Origin: Xylocopa sonorina
Lineage: Eukaryota > Arthropoda > Insecta > Hymenoptera > Apidae
Length of the DNA stretch: 64,000 nucleotides
Direction of reading: 5' to 3'
Assembly: GCF_050948175.1 (NCBI RefSeq)
Contig: NC_135200.1
Location: 558,001 to 622,000 of the forward strand
The translations under genes were made by a program, and so were the position numbers. Positions within the stretch are counted from its first letter, which is position 1. Every line of letters begins with the position of its first letter. The notes under the pieces are model-generated. The model searched no databases. It saw nothing but the letters and a program-made list of their open reading frames with translations, and had not been told where the DNA came from. Of this stretch, positions 1 through 11,564 are shown one piece after another.

Positions 1-667
1 TTATTCTAATTCTATATCTCATCTACGATAGTCTTGAGGCTCGACGACTAGAGCGAACCAGCGCTTAGTTGCTCCATCCTCACTTCTACCGTGTACAGAA
101 TATCTTGCGCCCAGGTCGATCCCGGTAAGCTAGAGCGAACCAACGCTTAGCCGTGCAGTATTCAACCGAAGCTCAAGTATTCTCGATGAGCCTTGCACCT
201 CCGACAAAGCGTACACGACGCGCGGGGAGGAGAGAGTTCATTCGTCGTCTCGCTCGGGAATACGTGGGTGATGCACCAGAATATTCAATTTCCTACGTTC
301 GAGTCCTGGTTCCTGTGAAGGAGGTTTCCTTCGCCGCACGACCCGTACGAGTCGCCAATCGTCAGGGCCAAACGCCGATACCTGCCAGCCGGAGTCAACC
401 CGCCTGGACGCTTATTCCCGTAGACGTACCTCCGTTCCAGCCGTACGCCGCCGCCATCCCGGTTGCGGATCCAAGGCGTTCCAGGTACCTGGAAAGAGAA
501 ATCAGACAGCGGAATCAAGCCTTCGCAAGGTAAGTTTAGTGTTAGTTACCGTTTTATCGAGTCCGAAACGCCAACGAACCCGGTCCGGACGCAATTCGCG
601 TTATTTTCGGGAACGGTTACGACTTTGTGCCACCGTTGCGAGCGCAACCGCACCTCGGGACGTGACA
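1..667 (+). mobile_element. Family-A LTR, 3' part (truncated by window start)
   Basis: This is the 3' portion of an LTR that is otherwise complete at 2238-3852. Bases 1-667 match 3186-3852 with one difference that I found (A at 157, C at 3342). It ends in ACGTGACA, the CA terminus of the LTR, and satellite resumes at 668 with AGTTCTAATGC. The downstream satellite, to about 1616, is also the same as that after the second copy. The two copies therefore look like products of duplication of an LTR-plus-satellite segment rather than independent insertions. The 5' part lies outside the window. Confidence 0.9.
186..533 (+). CDS. LTR-encoded Arg-rich small protein, family A, copy 1
   Basis: This is a 115-codon ORF from ATG at 186, lying wholly inside the LTR. 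The N-terminus is strongly basic (RTRRAGRREF, then RRLAREYVG). The C-terminal part has an IPVADPRR motif followed by a charged segment. The family-B LTRs encode a 128-aa relative with RTRRAGRKNF, YVG and IPINDPRR in the same order, so the frame appears conserved between diverged LTRs. The ORF ends in CGCAAG|GTAAGT, a consensus 5' splice site whose TAA is also the stop codon, so it may be a coding exon spliced downstream. An in-frame GTG at 153 could extend it, but ATG is preferred. I recognise no known domain. The basic tract could bind RNA or act as a nuclear signal, which is inference. Confidence 0.5.
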   Translation: MSLAPPTKRTRRAGRREFIRRLAREYVGDAPEYSISYVRVLVPVKEVSFAARPVRVANRQGQTPIPASRSQPAWTLIPVDVPPFQPYAAAIPVADPRRSRYLEREIRQRNQAFAR

Positions 668-2237
668 AGTTCTAATGCTTCATAAAACGCGATATCGCAT
701 CTCATTTCTATGTTTCATGGTAAGATATAATATGATTTGCGAAGTGTTATGTATTCCTCGTCTACACATCAAATGAATGTAAATGCGACACCTCCTTGCA
801 AGGAAATAGAATTTGCAGATATCTACGTATCGTAGCAATGGATTTCTAATGCTTCTTAGAACGCAATATCGCATCTCATTTCTATGTTTCATGGTATGAT
901 ATAATATGATTTGCGAAGTGTCATGTATTCCTCGTCTACACTTCAAATGAATGTAAATGCGACACTTCCTTGCAAGGAAATAGCGTTTGCAGATGTCTAC
1001 GTATCGTAGCAATAGAGTTCTAATGCTTCTTAAAACGCGATATCGCATCTCATTTCTATGTTTCATGGTAAGGTATAATATGATTTGCGAAGTGTCATGT
1101 ATTCCTCGTCTACACTTCAAATGAATGTAAATGCGACACTTCCTTGCAAGGAAATAGCGTTTGCAGATGTCTATGTATCGAAGCAATAGAGTTTTAATGC
1201 TTCTTAAAACGCGATATCGCATCTCATTTCTATGTTTCATGGCAAGATGTAATATGATTTGCGAAGTGTTATGTATTCCTCGTCTACACTTCAAATTAAT
1301 GTAAATGCGACACTTCCTTGTAAGGAAATTGCGTTTGCAGATGTCTACGTATCGAAGCAATAGAGTTCAAATGCTTCTTAAAACGAGATACTGCATCTCA
1401 TATCTATGTTTCATGATAAGATATAATATTCATTGCGAAGTGTTATGCATTCCTCGTGTACGATTCAAATGAATGTAAATGCGACACTTCCTTGCTAGGA
1501 AATTGCGTCTGCAGATGTTTACGTATCGAAGCAATAGAGTTCAAATGCTTCTTAAGACGAGATATTGCATCTCATATCTATGTTTCATGATAAGATATAA
1601 TATTCATTGCGAAGTGCTATGCACTCCTCGTGTACGATTCAAATGAATGTAAATGCGACACTTCCTTGCAAGGAAATAGCGTTTGCAGATGTCTACGTAT
1701 CGAAGCAATAGAGTTCAAATGCTTCTTAAAACGAGATATTGCATCTCATATCTATGTTTCATGATAAGATATAATATTCATTGCGAAGTGTTATGCATTC
1801 CTCGTGTACGATTCAAATGAATGTAAATGCGACACTTCCTTGCTAGGAAATTGCGTCTGCAGATGTTTACGTATCGAAGCAATAGAGTTCAAATGCTTCT
1901 TAAAACGAGATATTACATCTCATATCTATGTTTCATGATAAGATATAATATTCATTGCGAAGTGTTATGCATTCCTCGTCTACGATTCAAATGAAAGTAA
2001 ATGCGACACTTCCTTGCAAGGAAACAGCGATTGCAGATGTCTACGTATCGTAGGAATAGAGTTCAAATGCTTCTTAAAACGCGATATCGCAACTCATTTC
2101 TATGTTTCATGGTAAGATATAATATGATTTGCGAAGTGTTATGTATTCCTCGTCTACACCTCAAATGAATGTAAATGCGACACTTCCTTGCAAGGAAATA
2201 GCCTTTGCAGATGTCTACGTATCGTAGCAATAGAGTT
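668..2237. repeat. 174-bp satellite block 1 (about 9 monomers)
   Basis: Tandem monomers of about 174 bp lie between the two family-A LTR copies. Landmarks in each unit are GCGATATCGC, TTTCATGGTAAGATATAA, TTCCTTGCAAGGAA and TCTACGTATCGTAGCAATAG. The first half (to 1360) is mainly type I monomers (ATATGATTTGCG, TACACTTC). From about 1370 to 2000 type II monomers dominate (ATATTCATTGCG, TGCATTCC, TACGATTC), and type I returns before 2237. No gene is supported here; the minus-strand ORF follows from the monomer length being a multiple of three. Confidence 0.95.
2234..2237 (+). other. Left target-site duplication (AGTT) of family-A solo LTR
   Basis: AGTT precedes the LTR's TGTAACG and is repeated at 3853-3856 directly after its ...GTGACA end. 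Removing the LTR and one AGTT restores the normal satellite junction CAATAGAGTTCTAATGC. A paralogous uninterrupted copy of the site lies at 14116-14119. Confidence 0.9.
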
Positions 2238-2238
2238 T

Positions 2239-2529
2239 GTAACGTCAGGCGTACCGCCTGCCACCCTCCGGCGTCCACCTCATCATCCCCAGCATCCGTA
2301 TCCGGAGCCCCTGCACACGGGCCACCCGCCGACTCGCCGTCCCTACAGAAGGAGACAAAGGTACGAGAGGGAAGAGGGATGCAGCATGCCGCGCCCACGC
2401 GCGATCTCCACACACGAGGGGGAGGACTTCACCCCGTATTACGAGGGCGAGGAGCTCTCCGACACATACTGGGTCGAATCCCCAGCGATCACGAAGCCCT
2501 ATACGTACTTCTCGTACATGTGGGATTAG
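2239..2529 (+). CDS. U3 open frame of family-A LTR (pol C-terminal tail remnant)
   Basis: The frame is open from the second base of the LTR to TAG at 2527-2529 (96 codons). It starts V-T-S-G-V-P-P-A-T and is Pro/His-rich, then Arg-rich, then acidic and aromatic near the end (YEGEELSDTYW, SYMWD). The full-length family-B element reads from pol through the polypurine tract into exactly this LTR frame (V-T-S-G-A-A-P-A-T), ending after about 100 codons. Here no pol precedes it, because only a solo LTR remains, so it cannot be expressed as a pol tail in place. Function is unknown. It is listed because the frame and the start of the protein are shared by two diverged LTR families. Confidence 0.45.
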   Translation, partial: VTSGVPPATLRRPPHHPQHPYPEPLHTGHPPTRRPYRRRQRYEREEGCSMPRPRAISTHEGEDFTPYYEGEELSDTYWVESPAITKPYTYFSYMWD

Positions 2530-2809
2530 AATAAGCACACTACTCATATATGTACATACACACCAACACACACCTAGATTTAAGTAAATATATGTATATA
2601 TTTTATTCATGCACGGCTATGTTCCGTGCACTCGCGCGCACACTCGACGCTCGCGGCTCACGCTTAACGCGGGCCGCGCCCCACTCCGAACGGCCGCCCC
2701 ACCACGAGGGCCGAGCGGCCGCCCTACTCCGACCGTCCGCCCCACCGCGAGGGCCCAGCGACTCGCGCGCCGCGCGACCCGAGGAGGTCGCGGACGCGAG
2801 ATCCGAGAG

Positions 2810-2844
2810 TCAGTTCCAATCTCACCTCCGAACGGGAGAGTTCT
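2810..2844 (+). promoter_or_regulatory. Inr + DPE core promoter, family-A LTR
   Basis: TCAGTT at 2810-2815 matches the arthropod Inr (TCAKTY) with +1 at A2812. AGTTCT at 2839-2844 matches the DPE (RGWYVT) at all six bases and starts at exactly +28. I see no TATA box at about -30. The bases just upstream (CGAGGAGGTC, GACGCGA, GAGAG) are also found before the Inr of the family-B LTR. This predicts that U3 is 2238-2811 and that R begins at 2812. The positions are read from the sequence; activity is inferred. Confidence 0.65.
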
Positions 2845-2927
2845 CATCTCATCTCCGAACTGGAGAGTTCGTATCTCATCTCCGAATCGAGGAGTTCTAA
2901 TCCAGCATCCGAACGATGCACTTCCGA
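2820..2927 (+). repeat. 27-bp tandem repeat, 4 units, just downstream of the TSS
   Basis: Units lie at 2820-2846, 2847-2873, 2874-2900 and a degenerate 2901-2927. The core is TCTCATCTCCGAAC followed by GGAGAGTTC. The first three units contain a GAGTTC core like that of the DPE. No equivalent array is seen at this position in the family-B LTR. Confidence 0.85.
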
Positions 2928-3370
2928 TCCGAGCAATAGGCTCATTCGCAACGAGCAATTAGCTCTAATGCATTCGTCTCTATCCATACTCCCATAGCGG
3001 AGTCCATTCGATACTTTATACTATTTCTAATTCTCATTGTAATCGCTAGTCAGTAACTTAGAATTTAGTCAAGTGTATCTAGTATAGTGAAATCATAGAA
3101 TATAGTTTATTTTTACCAGATTCAAAGTATCTTTATTCGAGTTCAAATACAATTCCTTAATTCTAATCCACGGGTACGCTCGCGATTATTCTAATTCTAT
3201 ATCTCATCTACGATAGTCTTGAGGCTCGACGACTAGAGCGAACCAGCGCTTAGTTGCTCCATCCTCACTTCTACCGTGTACAGAATATCTTGCGCCCAGG
3301 TCGATCCCGGTAAGCTAGAGCGAACCAACGCTTAGCCGTGCCGTATTCAACCGAAGCTCAAGTATTCTCG

Positions 3371-3718
3371 ATGAGCCTTGCACCTCCGACAAAGCGTACA
3401 CGACGCGCGGGGAGGAGAGAGTTCATTCGTCGTCTCGCTCGGGAATACGTGGGTGATGCACCAGAATATTCAATTTCCTACGTTCGAGTCCTGGTTCCTG
3501 TGAAGGAGGTTTCCTTCGCCGCACGACCCGTACGAGTCGCCAATCGTCAGGGCCAAACGCCGATACCTGCCAGCCGGAGTCAACCCGCCTGGACGCTTAT
3601 TCCCGTAGACGTACCTCCGTTCCAGCCGTACGCCGCCGCCATCCCGGTTGCGGATCCAAGGCGTTCCAGGTACCTGGAAAGAGAAATCAGACAGCGGAAT
3701 CAAGCCTTCGCAAGGTAA
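3371..3718 (+). CDS. LTR-encoded Arg-rich small protein, family A, copy 2
   Basis: This is a 115-codon ORF from ATG at 3371, the same protein from that ATG as the copy at 186-533; the one base difference lies upstream of the ATG. It sits downstream of the predicted transcription start at 2812, so in a full element it would be in the leader of the genomic RNA. The last codons overlap a consensus splice donor (CAAG|GTAAGT, GT at 3715-3716). In this solo LTR it has no gag-pol partner. The basic N-terminal motif and the IPVADPRR motif are the parts shared with the family-B LTR protein. No known domain is recognised. Confidence 0.5.
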   Translation: MSLAPPTKRTRRAGRREFIRRLAREYVGDAPEYSISYVRVLVPVKEVSFAARPVRVANRQGQTPIPASRSQPAWTLIPVDVPPFQPYAAAIPVADPRRSRYLEREIRQRNQAFAR

Positions 3719-3852
3719 GTTTAGTGTTAGTTACCGTTTTATCGAGTCCGAAACGCCAACGAACCCGGTCCGGACGCAATTCGCGTTATTTTCGGGAACG
3801 GTTACGACTTTGTGCCACCGTTGCGAGCGCAACCGCACCTCGGGACGTGACA

Positions 3853-3856
3853 AGTT
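3853..3856 (+). other. Right target-site duplication (AGTT) of family-A solo LTR
   Basis: AGTT immediately follows the LTR's terminal CA and matches 2234-2237. Confidence 0.9.
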
Positions 3857-6800
3857 CTAATGCTTCATAAAACGCGATATCGCATCTCATTTCTATGTTT
3901 CATGGTAAGATATAATATGATTTGCGAAGTGTTATGTATTCCTCGTCTACACATCAAATGAATGTAAATGCGACACCTCCTTGCAAGGAAATAGAATTTG
4001 CAGATATCTACGTATCGTAGCAATGGATTTCTAATGCTTCTTAGAACGCAATATCGCATCTCATTTCTATGTTTCATGGTATGATATAATATGATTTGCG
4101 AAGTGTCATGTATTCCTCGTCTACACTTCAAATGAATGTAAATGCGACACTTCCTTGCAAGGAAATAGCGTTTGCAGATGTCTACGTATCGTAGCAATAG
4201 AGTTCTAATGCTTCTTAAAACGCGATATCGCATCTCATTTCTATGTTTCATGGTAAGGTATAATATGATTTGCGAAGTGTCATGTATTCCTCGTCTACAC
4301 TTCAAATGAATGTAAATGCGACACTTCCTTGCAAGGAAATAGCGTTTGCAGATGTCTATGTATCGAAGCAATAGAGTTTTAATGCTTCTTAAAACGCGAT
4401 ATCGCATCTCATTTCTATGTTTCATGGCAAGATGTAATATGATTTGCGAAGTGTTATGTATTCCTCGTCTACACTTCAAATTAATGTAAATGCGACACTT
4501 CCTTGTAAGGAAATTGCGTTTGCAGATGTCTACGTATCGAAGCAATAGAGTTCAAATGCTTCTTAAAACGAGATACTGCATCTCATATCTATGTTTCATG
4601 ATAAGATATAATATTCATTGCGAAGTGTTATGCATTCCTCGTGTACGATTCAAATGAATGTAAATGCGACACTTCCTTGCTAGGAAATTGCGTCTGCAGA
4701 TGTTTACGTATCGAAGCAATAGAGTTCAAATGCTTCTTAAGACGAGATATTGCATCTCATATCTATGTTTCATGATAAGATATAATATTCATTGCGAAGT
4801 GTTATGCATTCCTCCTGTACGATTCAAATGAATGTAAATGCGACACTTCCTTGCAAGGAAATCGCGTTTGCAGATGTCTACGTATCGAAGCAATAGTGTT
4901 CTAAAGCTCCTTAAATCGCGATATCGCATCTCATTTCTATGTTTCATGGTAAGATATAATATGATTTGCGAAGTATCACGTATTCCCCGGAAACACTTCA
5001 AATGAATGTAAATGCGACACTTCCTTGCAAGGAAATAGCGTTTGCAGATGTCTACGTATCGTAGCAATAGAGTTCTAATGCTTCTTAAAACGCGATATCG
5101 CATCTCATTTCTATGTTTCAGGGTAAGATATAATATGATTTGCGAAGTGTTATGTATTCCTCGTTTACACTTCAAATGAATGTAAATGCGATACTCGCTC
5201 GCTAGGAAATAGCGTTTGCAGATGTCTACGTATCGTAGCAATAGAGTTCTAATGCTTCTAAAACGCGATATCGCATCTCATTTCTATGTTTCATGGTAAG
5301 ATATAATATGATTTGCGAAGTGTCATGTATTCCTCGTCTACACTTCAAATGAATGTAAATGCGACACTTCCTTGCAAGGAAATAGCGTTTGCAGATGTTT
5401 ACGTATCGTAGCAATAGAGTTCTAATGCTTCTTAAAACGCGATATCGCATCTCATTTCTATGTTTCATGGTAAGATATAATATGATTTGCGAAATGTCAT
5501 GTATTCCTCGTCTACACTTCAAATGAATGTAAATGCGACACTTCCTTGCAAGGAAATAGCGTTTGCAGATGTCTACGTATCGTAGCAATAGAGTTCTAAT
5601 GCTTCTTAAAACGCGATATCGCATCTCATTTCTATGTTTCAGGGTAAGATATAATATGATTTGCGAAGTGTTATGTATTCCTCGTTTACACTTCAAATGA
5701 ATGTAAATGCGATACTCGCTCGCTAGGAAATAGCGTTTGCAGATGTCTACGTATCGTAGCAATAGAGTTCTAATGCTTCTTAAAACGCGATATCGCATCT
5801 CATTTCTATGTATCATGGTAAGATATAATATGATTTGCGAAGTGTTATGTATTCCTCGTCTACACATCAAATGAATGTAAATGCGACACTTCCTTGCAAG
5901 GAAATAGCGTTTGCAGATGTTTACGTATCGTAGCAATAGAGTTCTAATGCTTCTTAAAACGCGATATCGCATCTCATTTCTATGTTTCATGGTAAGATAT
6001 AATATGATTTGCGAAGTGTCATGTATTCCTCGTCTACACTTCAAATGAATGTAAATGCGACACTTCCTTGCAAGGAAATAGCGTTTGCAGATGTCTACGT
6101 ATCGTAGCAACAGAGTTCTAATGCTTCTTAAAACGCGATATCGCATCTCATTTCTATGTTTCAGGGTAAGATATAATATGATTTGCGAAGTGTTATGTAT
6201 TCCTCGTTTACACTTCAAATGAATGTAAATGCGATACTCGCTCGCTAGGAAATAGCGTTTGCAGATGTCTACGTATCGTAGCAATAGAGTTCTAATGCTT
6301 CTTAAAACGCGATATCGCATCTCATTTCTATGTTTCATGGTAAGATGTAATATGATTTGCGAAGTGTTATGTATTCCTCGTCTACACTTCAAATTAATGT
6401 AAATGCGACACTTCCTTGTAAGGAAATAGCGTTTGCAGATGTCTACGTATCGTAACAATAGCGTTCTTATGATACTTAAAACGCGATATCGCATCTCATT
6501 TCTATGATTCATGGTAAGATATAATATGATTTGCGAAGTGTTATGTATTCCTCGTCTACACTTCAAATCAATGTAAATACGACACTTCCTTGCAAGGAAA
6601 CAGCGATTGCAGATGTCTACGTATCGTAGCAATAGAGCTCTTATAATTCTTAAAACGCGATTTCGCATCTCATTTCTATGATTCATGGTAAGGTATAATA
6701 TGATTTGCGAAGTGTTATGTATTCCTCGCTTACACTTCAAGTGAATGTAAATGCGACACTTCCTTGCAAGGAAATAGCCTTTGCAGATGTCTACGTATCG

Positions 6801-9800
6801 TAGCAATAGAGTTCTAATGCTTCATAAAACGCGATATCGCATCTCATTTCTATGTTTCATGGTAAGATACAATATGATTTGCGAAGTGTTATGTATTCCT
6901 CGTCTACACTTCAAATGAATGTAAATGCGACACTTCCTTGCAAGGAAATAGCGTTTGCAGATGTCTACGAATCGTAGCAATAGAGCTCTTATAATTCTTA
7001 AAACGCGATTTCGCATCTCAGTTCTATGTTTCATGGTAAGGTATAATATGATTTGCGAAGTGTTATGTATTCCTCGCCTACACTTCAGGTGTATGTAAAT
7101 GCGACACTTCCTTGCAAGGAAATAGCGTTTGCAGATGTCTACGTATCGAAGCAATAGAGTTCTAATGCTTCTTAAAACGCGATATCGCATCTCATTTCTA
7201 TGTTTCATGGTAAGATATAATATGATTTGCGAAGTGTTATGTATTCCTTGTCTACACCTCAAATGAATATAAATGCGACACTTCCTTGCAGGGAAATAGC
7301 GTTTGCAGATGTCTACGTATCGAAGCAATAGAGTTCAAATGCTTCTTAAAACGAGATATTGCATCTCATATCTATTTTTCATGATAAGATATAATATACA
7401 TTGCGAAGTGTTATGCATTCCTCGTCTACGATTCAAATGAAAGTAAATGCGACGCTTTCTTGCAAGGAAATAGCGTTTGCAGATGTCTACGTATCGTAGC
7501 AATAGATTTCTATTGCTTCTTAAAACGCGATATCGCATCTCATTTCTATGTTTCATGATAAGATATAATATGATTTGCGAAGTGTTATGTATTCCTCGTC
7601 TACAACTCAAATGAATGTAAATGCGACACTTCCTTGCAGGGAAATAGCGTTTGCAGATGTCTACGTATCGAAGCAATAGAGTTCAAATGCTTCTTATAAC
7701 GCGATATCGCATCTCATTTCTATGTTTCATGGTGAGAAATAATATTCATTGCGAAGTGTTATGCATTCCTCGTCTACGATTCAAATAAAAGTAAATGCGA
7801 CACTTCCTTGGAAGGAAACAGCGATTGCAGATGTCTACGTATCGTAGCAATAGAGCTCTTATAATTCTTAAAATGCGATTTCGCATCTCATTTCTATGTT
7901 TCATGGTAAGGTATAATATGATTTGCGAAGTGTTATGTATTCCTCGCTTACACTTCAAGTGAATGTAAATGCGACACTTCCTTGCAAGGAAATAGCCTCT
8001 GCAGATGTCTACGTATCGTAGCAATAGAGCTCTAATGCTTCATAAAACGCGATATCGCATCTCATTTCTATGTTTCATGGTAAGATACAATATGATTTGC
8101 GAAGTGTTATGTATTCCTCGTCTACACATCAAATGAATGTAAATGCGACACTTCCTTGCAAGGAAATAGCATTTTCAGATGTCTACGTATCGTAGCAATG
8201 GATTTCTAATGCTTCTTAGAACGCAATGTCGCATCTCATTTCTATGTTTCATGGTATGATATAATATGATTTGCGAAGTGTCATGTATTCCTCGTCTACA
8301 CTTCAAATGAATGTAAGTGCGACACTTCCTTGCAAGGAAATAGCGTTTGCAGATGCCTACGTATCGAAGCAATAGAGTTCAAATGCTTCTTAAGACGAGA
8401 TATTGCATCTCATATCTATTTTTCATGATAAGATATAATATTCATTGCGAAGTGTTATGCATTTCTCGTCTACGATTCAAATGAATGTAAATGCGACACT
8501 TCCTTGCAAGGAAATAGCGTTTGCAGATGTCTACGTATCGTAGCAATAGAGTTCTTAGGATTCTTAAAACGCGATATCGCATCTCATTTCTATGTTTCAT
8601 GGTAAGGTATAATATGATTTGTGAAGTGTTATGTATTCCTCGTCTATACTTCAAATGAATGTGAATGCGACACTTCCTCGCTAGGAAATTGCGTCTGCAG
8701 ATGTCTAGGTATCGTAGTAATAGAGTTCTAATGGTTCTTAAAACGAGATATTGCATCTCATATCTATGTTTCATGATAAGATATAATATTCATTGCGACG
8801 TGTTATGCATTCCTCGTCTACGATTCAAATGAAAGTAAATGCGACACTTCCTTGCAAGGAAATAGCGTTTGCAGATGTCTACGTATCGTAGCAATAGAGT
8901 TCATATGATTCTTAAAACGCGATATCGCATCTCATTTCTATGATTCATGGTAAGATATAACATGGTTTGCGAAGTGTTATGTATTCCTCGTCCACACTTT
9001 AAATGAATGTGAATGCGATTCTTCCTCGCTAGGAAATAGCGTTTGCAGATGTCTACGTATCCTAGCAATAGCTTTCTAATGCTTCCTAAAACGCGATATC
9101 GCATCTCATTTCAATGTTCCATGGTAAGATATAACATGATTTGCGAAGTGTCATGTATTCCTCGTCTACACTTCAAATGAATGTGAATGCGATACTTCCT
9201 CGCTAGGAAATAGCGTTTGCAGATGTCTACGTATCGTAGCAATAGCTTTCTAATGCTTCTTAAAACGCGATATCGCATCTCATTTCTATGTTTCATGGTA
9301 AGATATAAGATGATTTGCTAAGTGTCATGTATTCCTCGTCTACACTTCAAATGAATGTAAATGCGACACTTCCTTGTTAGGAAATAGCGTCTGCAGATGT
9401 CTGGGTATCGTAGCAATAGAGTTCTAGTGCTTCTTAAAACGCGATATCGCATCTTATTTCTACGTTTCATGGTAAGATGTATTATGATTTGTGAAGTGTT
9501 ATGCATTCCTCGCTTACACTTCAAGTGAATGTAAATGCGACACTTCCTTGCAAGGAAATAGCCTTTGCAGATGTCTACGTATCGTAGCAATAGAGTTCTA
9601 ATGCTTCATAAAACGCGATATCGCATCTCATTTCTATGTTTCATGGTAAGATACAATATGCTTTGCGAAGTGTTATGTATTCCTCGTCTACACTTCAAAT
9701 GAATGTAAATACGACACTTCCTTGCAAGGAAATAGCGTTTGCAAATATCTGCCTATCGTAGCAATAGTATTCTAATGCTTCTTAAAACGCGATATCGCAC

Positions 9801-10365
9801 CTCACTTCTATGTTTCATGGTAAGTTATAATATGACTTGCGAAGTGTTATGTATTCCTCGTCTACACTTCAAATGAATGTAAATGCGACACTTCCTTGCA
9901 AGGAAATAGCGTTTGCAGATGTCTACGTATCGAAGCAATAGAGTTCAAATGCTTCTTAAAAAGAGTTATTCCATCTCATACCTATGTTTCATGATAAGAT
10001 ATAATATTCATTGCGAAGTGTTATGCATTTCTCGTCTACGATTCAAATGAATGTAAATGCGACACTTCCTTGCAAGGAAATAGCGTTCGCAGATGTCTAC
10101 GTATCGTAGCAATAGAGTTCTTATGATTCTTAAAACGCGATATCGCATCTCATTTCTATGTTTCATGGTAAGGTATAATATGATTTGTGAAGTGTTATGT
10201 ATTCCTCGTCTATACTTCAAATGAATGTGAATGCGACACTTCCTCGCTAGGAAATTGCGTCTGCAGATGTCTAGGTATCGTAGTAATAGAGTTCTAATGC
10301 TTCTTAAAACGAGATATTGCATCTCATATCTATGTTTCATGATAAGATATAATATTCATTGCGAC

Positions 10366-11564
10366 GTGTCATGTATTCCTCGTCTACACTTCAAATGAAT
10401 GTAAATGCGACACTTCCTTGCAAGGAAATAGCGTTTGCAGATGTCTATGTATCGAAGCAATAGAGTTTTAATGCTTCTTAAAACGCGATATCGCATCTCA
10501 TTTCTATGTTTCATGGCAAGATGTAATATGATTTGCGAAGTGTTATGTATTCCTCGTCTACACTTCAAATTAATGTAAATGCGACACTTCCTTGTAAGGA
10601 AATTGCGTTTGCAGATGTCTACGTATCGAAGCAATAGAGTTCAAATGTTTCTTAAAACGAGATACTGCATCTCATATCTATGTTTCATGATAAGATATAA
10701 TATTCATTGCGAAGTGTTATGCATTCCTCGTGTACGATTCAAATGAATGTAAATGCGACACTTCCTTGCTAGGAAATTGCGTCTGCAGATGTTTACGTAT
10801 CGAAGCAATAGAGTTCAAATGCTTCTTAAGACGAGATATTGCATCTCATATCTATGTTTCATGATAAGATATAATATTCATTGCGAAGTGTTATGCATTC
10901 CTCCTGTACGATTCAAATGAATGTAAATGCGACACTTCCTTGCAAGGAAATCGAGTTTGCAGATGTCTACGTATCGAAGCAATAGTGTTCTAAAGCTCCT
11001 TAAATCGCGATATCGCATCTCATTTCTATGTTTCATGGTAAGATATAATATGATTTGCGAAGTATCACGTATTCCCCGGAAACACTTCAAATGAATGTAA
11101 ATGCGACACTTCCTTGCAAGGAAATAGCGTTTGCAGATGTCTACGTATCGTAGCAATAGAGTTCTAATGCTTCTTAAAACGCGATATCGCATCTCATTTC
11201 TATGTTTCAGGGTAAGATATAATATGATTTGCGAAGTGTTATGTATTCCTCGTTTACACTTCAAATGAATGTAAATGCGATACTCGCTCGCTAGGAAATA
11301 ACGTTTGCAGATGTCTACGTATCGTAGCAATAGAGTTCTAATGCTTCTAAAACGCAATATCGCATCTCATTTCTATGTTTCATGGTAAGATATAATATGA
11401 TTTGCGAAGTGTCATGTATTCCTCGTCTACACTTCAAATGAATGTAAATGCGACACTTCCTTGCAAGGAAATAGCGTTTGCAGATGTTTACGTATCGTAG
11501 CAATAGAGTTCTAATGCTTCTTAAAACGCGATATCGCATCTCATTTCTATGTTTCATGGTAAGA
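10366..11564. repeat. Higher-order satellite segment, copy of 4277-5475
   Basis: This segment follows 4277-5475 at a constant offset of 6089 bp, including rare variants such as TCTATGTATCGAAGC, TCCTCCTGTACG and CCCCGGAAACAC. Its right end is marked by a switch inside one monomer from type I (CATGGTAAGATATAATAT) to type II (TCATTGCG), where the other copy continues as type I. Both ends are estimated by eye. Confidence 0.7.

Larger units (their letters stand above)
2238..3852 (+). mobile_element. Family-A solo LTR (Ty3/Gypsy-type), 1615 bp
   Basis: This is a complete LTR bounded by TGTAACGTCA and GGGACGTGACA, with a 4-bp TSD (AGTT) on each side and satellite on both sides. There is no internal region, so it is a solo LTR, the usual product of recombination between the two LTRs of one element. 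It is clearly related to the family-B LTR (1533 bp here): matching termini, the same stem at the 5' end, the same Inr context, a U3 reading frame and the Arg-rich ORF. It is strongly diverged in between and carries its own 27-bp tandem repeat. No family-A internal region (gag-pol) is present in this window. Confidence 0.92.

Noticed and set aside
2245..2962. Several overlapping ORFs on both strands of the GC-rich part of the family-A LTR
   Set aside because: They are expected by chance in GC-rich sequence. Only the frame continuing pol is shared with family B.
1..3852. Two family-A LTRs as the 5' and 3' LTRs of one element
   Set aside because: The 1570 bp between them is pure satellite, with no PBS, gag-pol or PPT. 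The site at 2238 has its own TSD and an empty paralogue.
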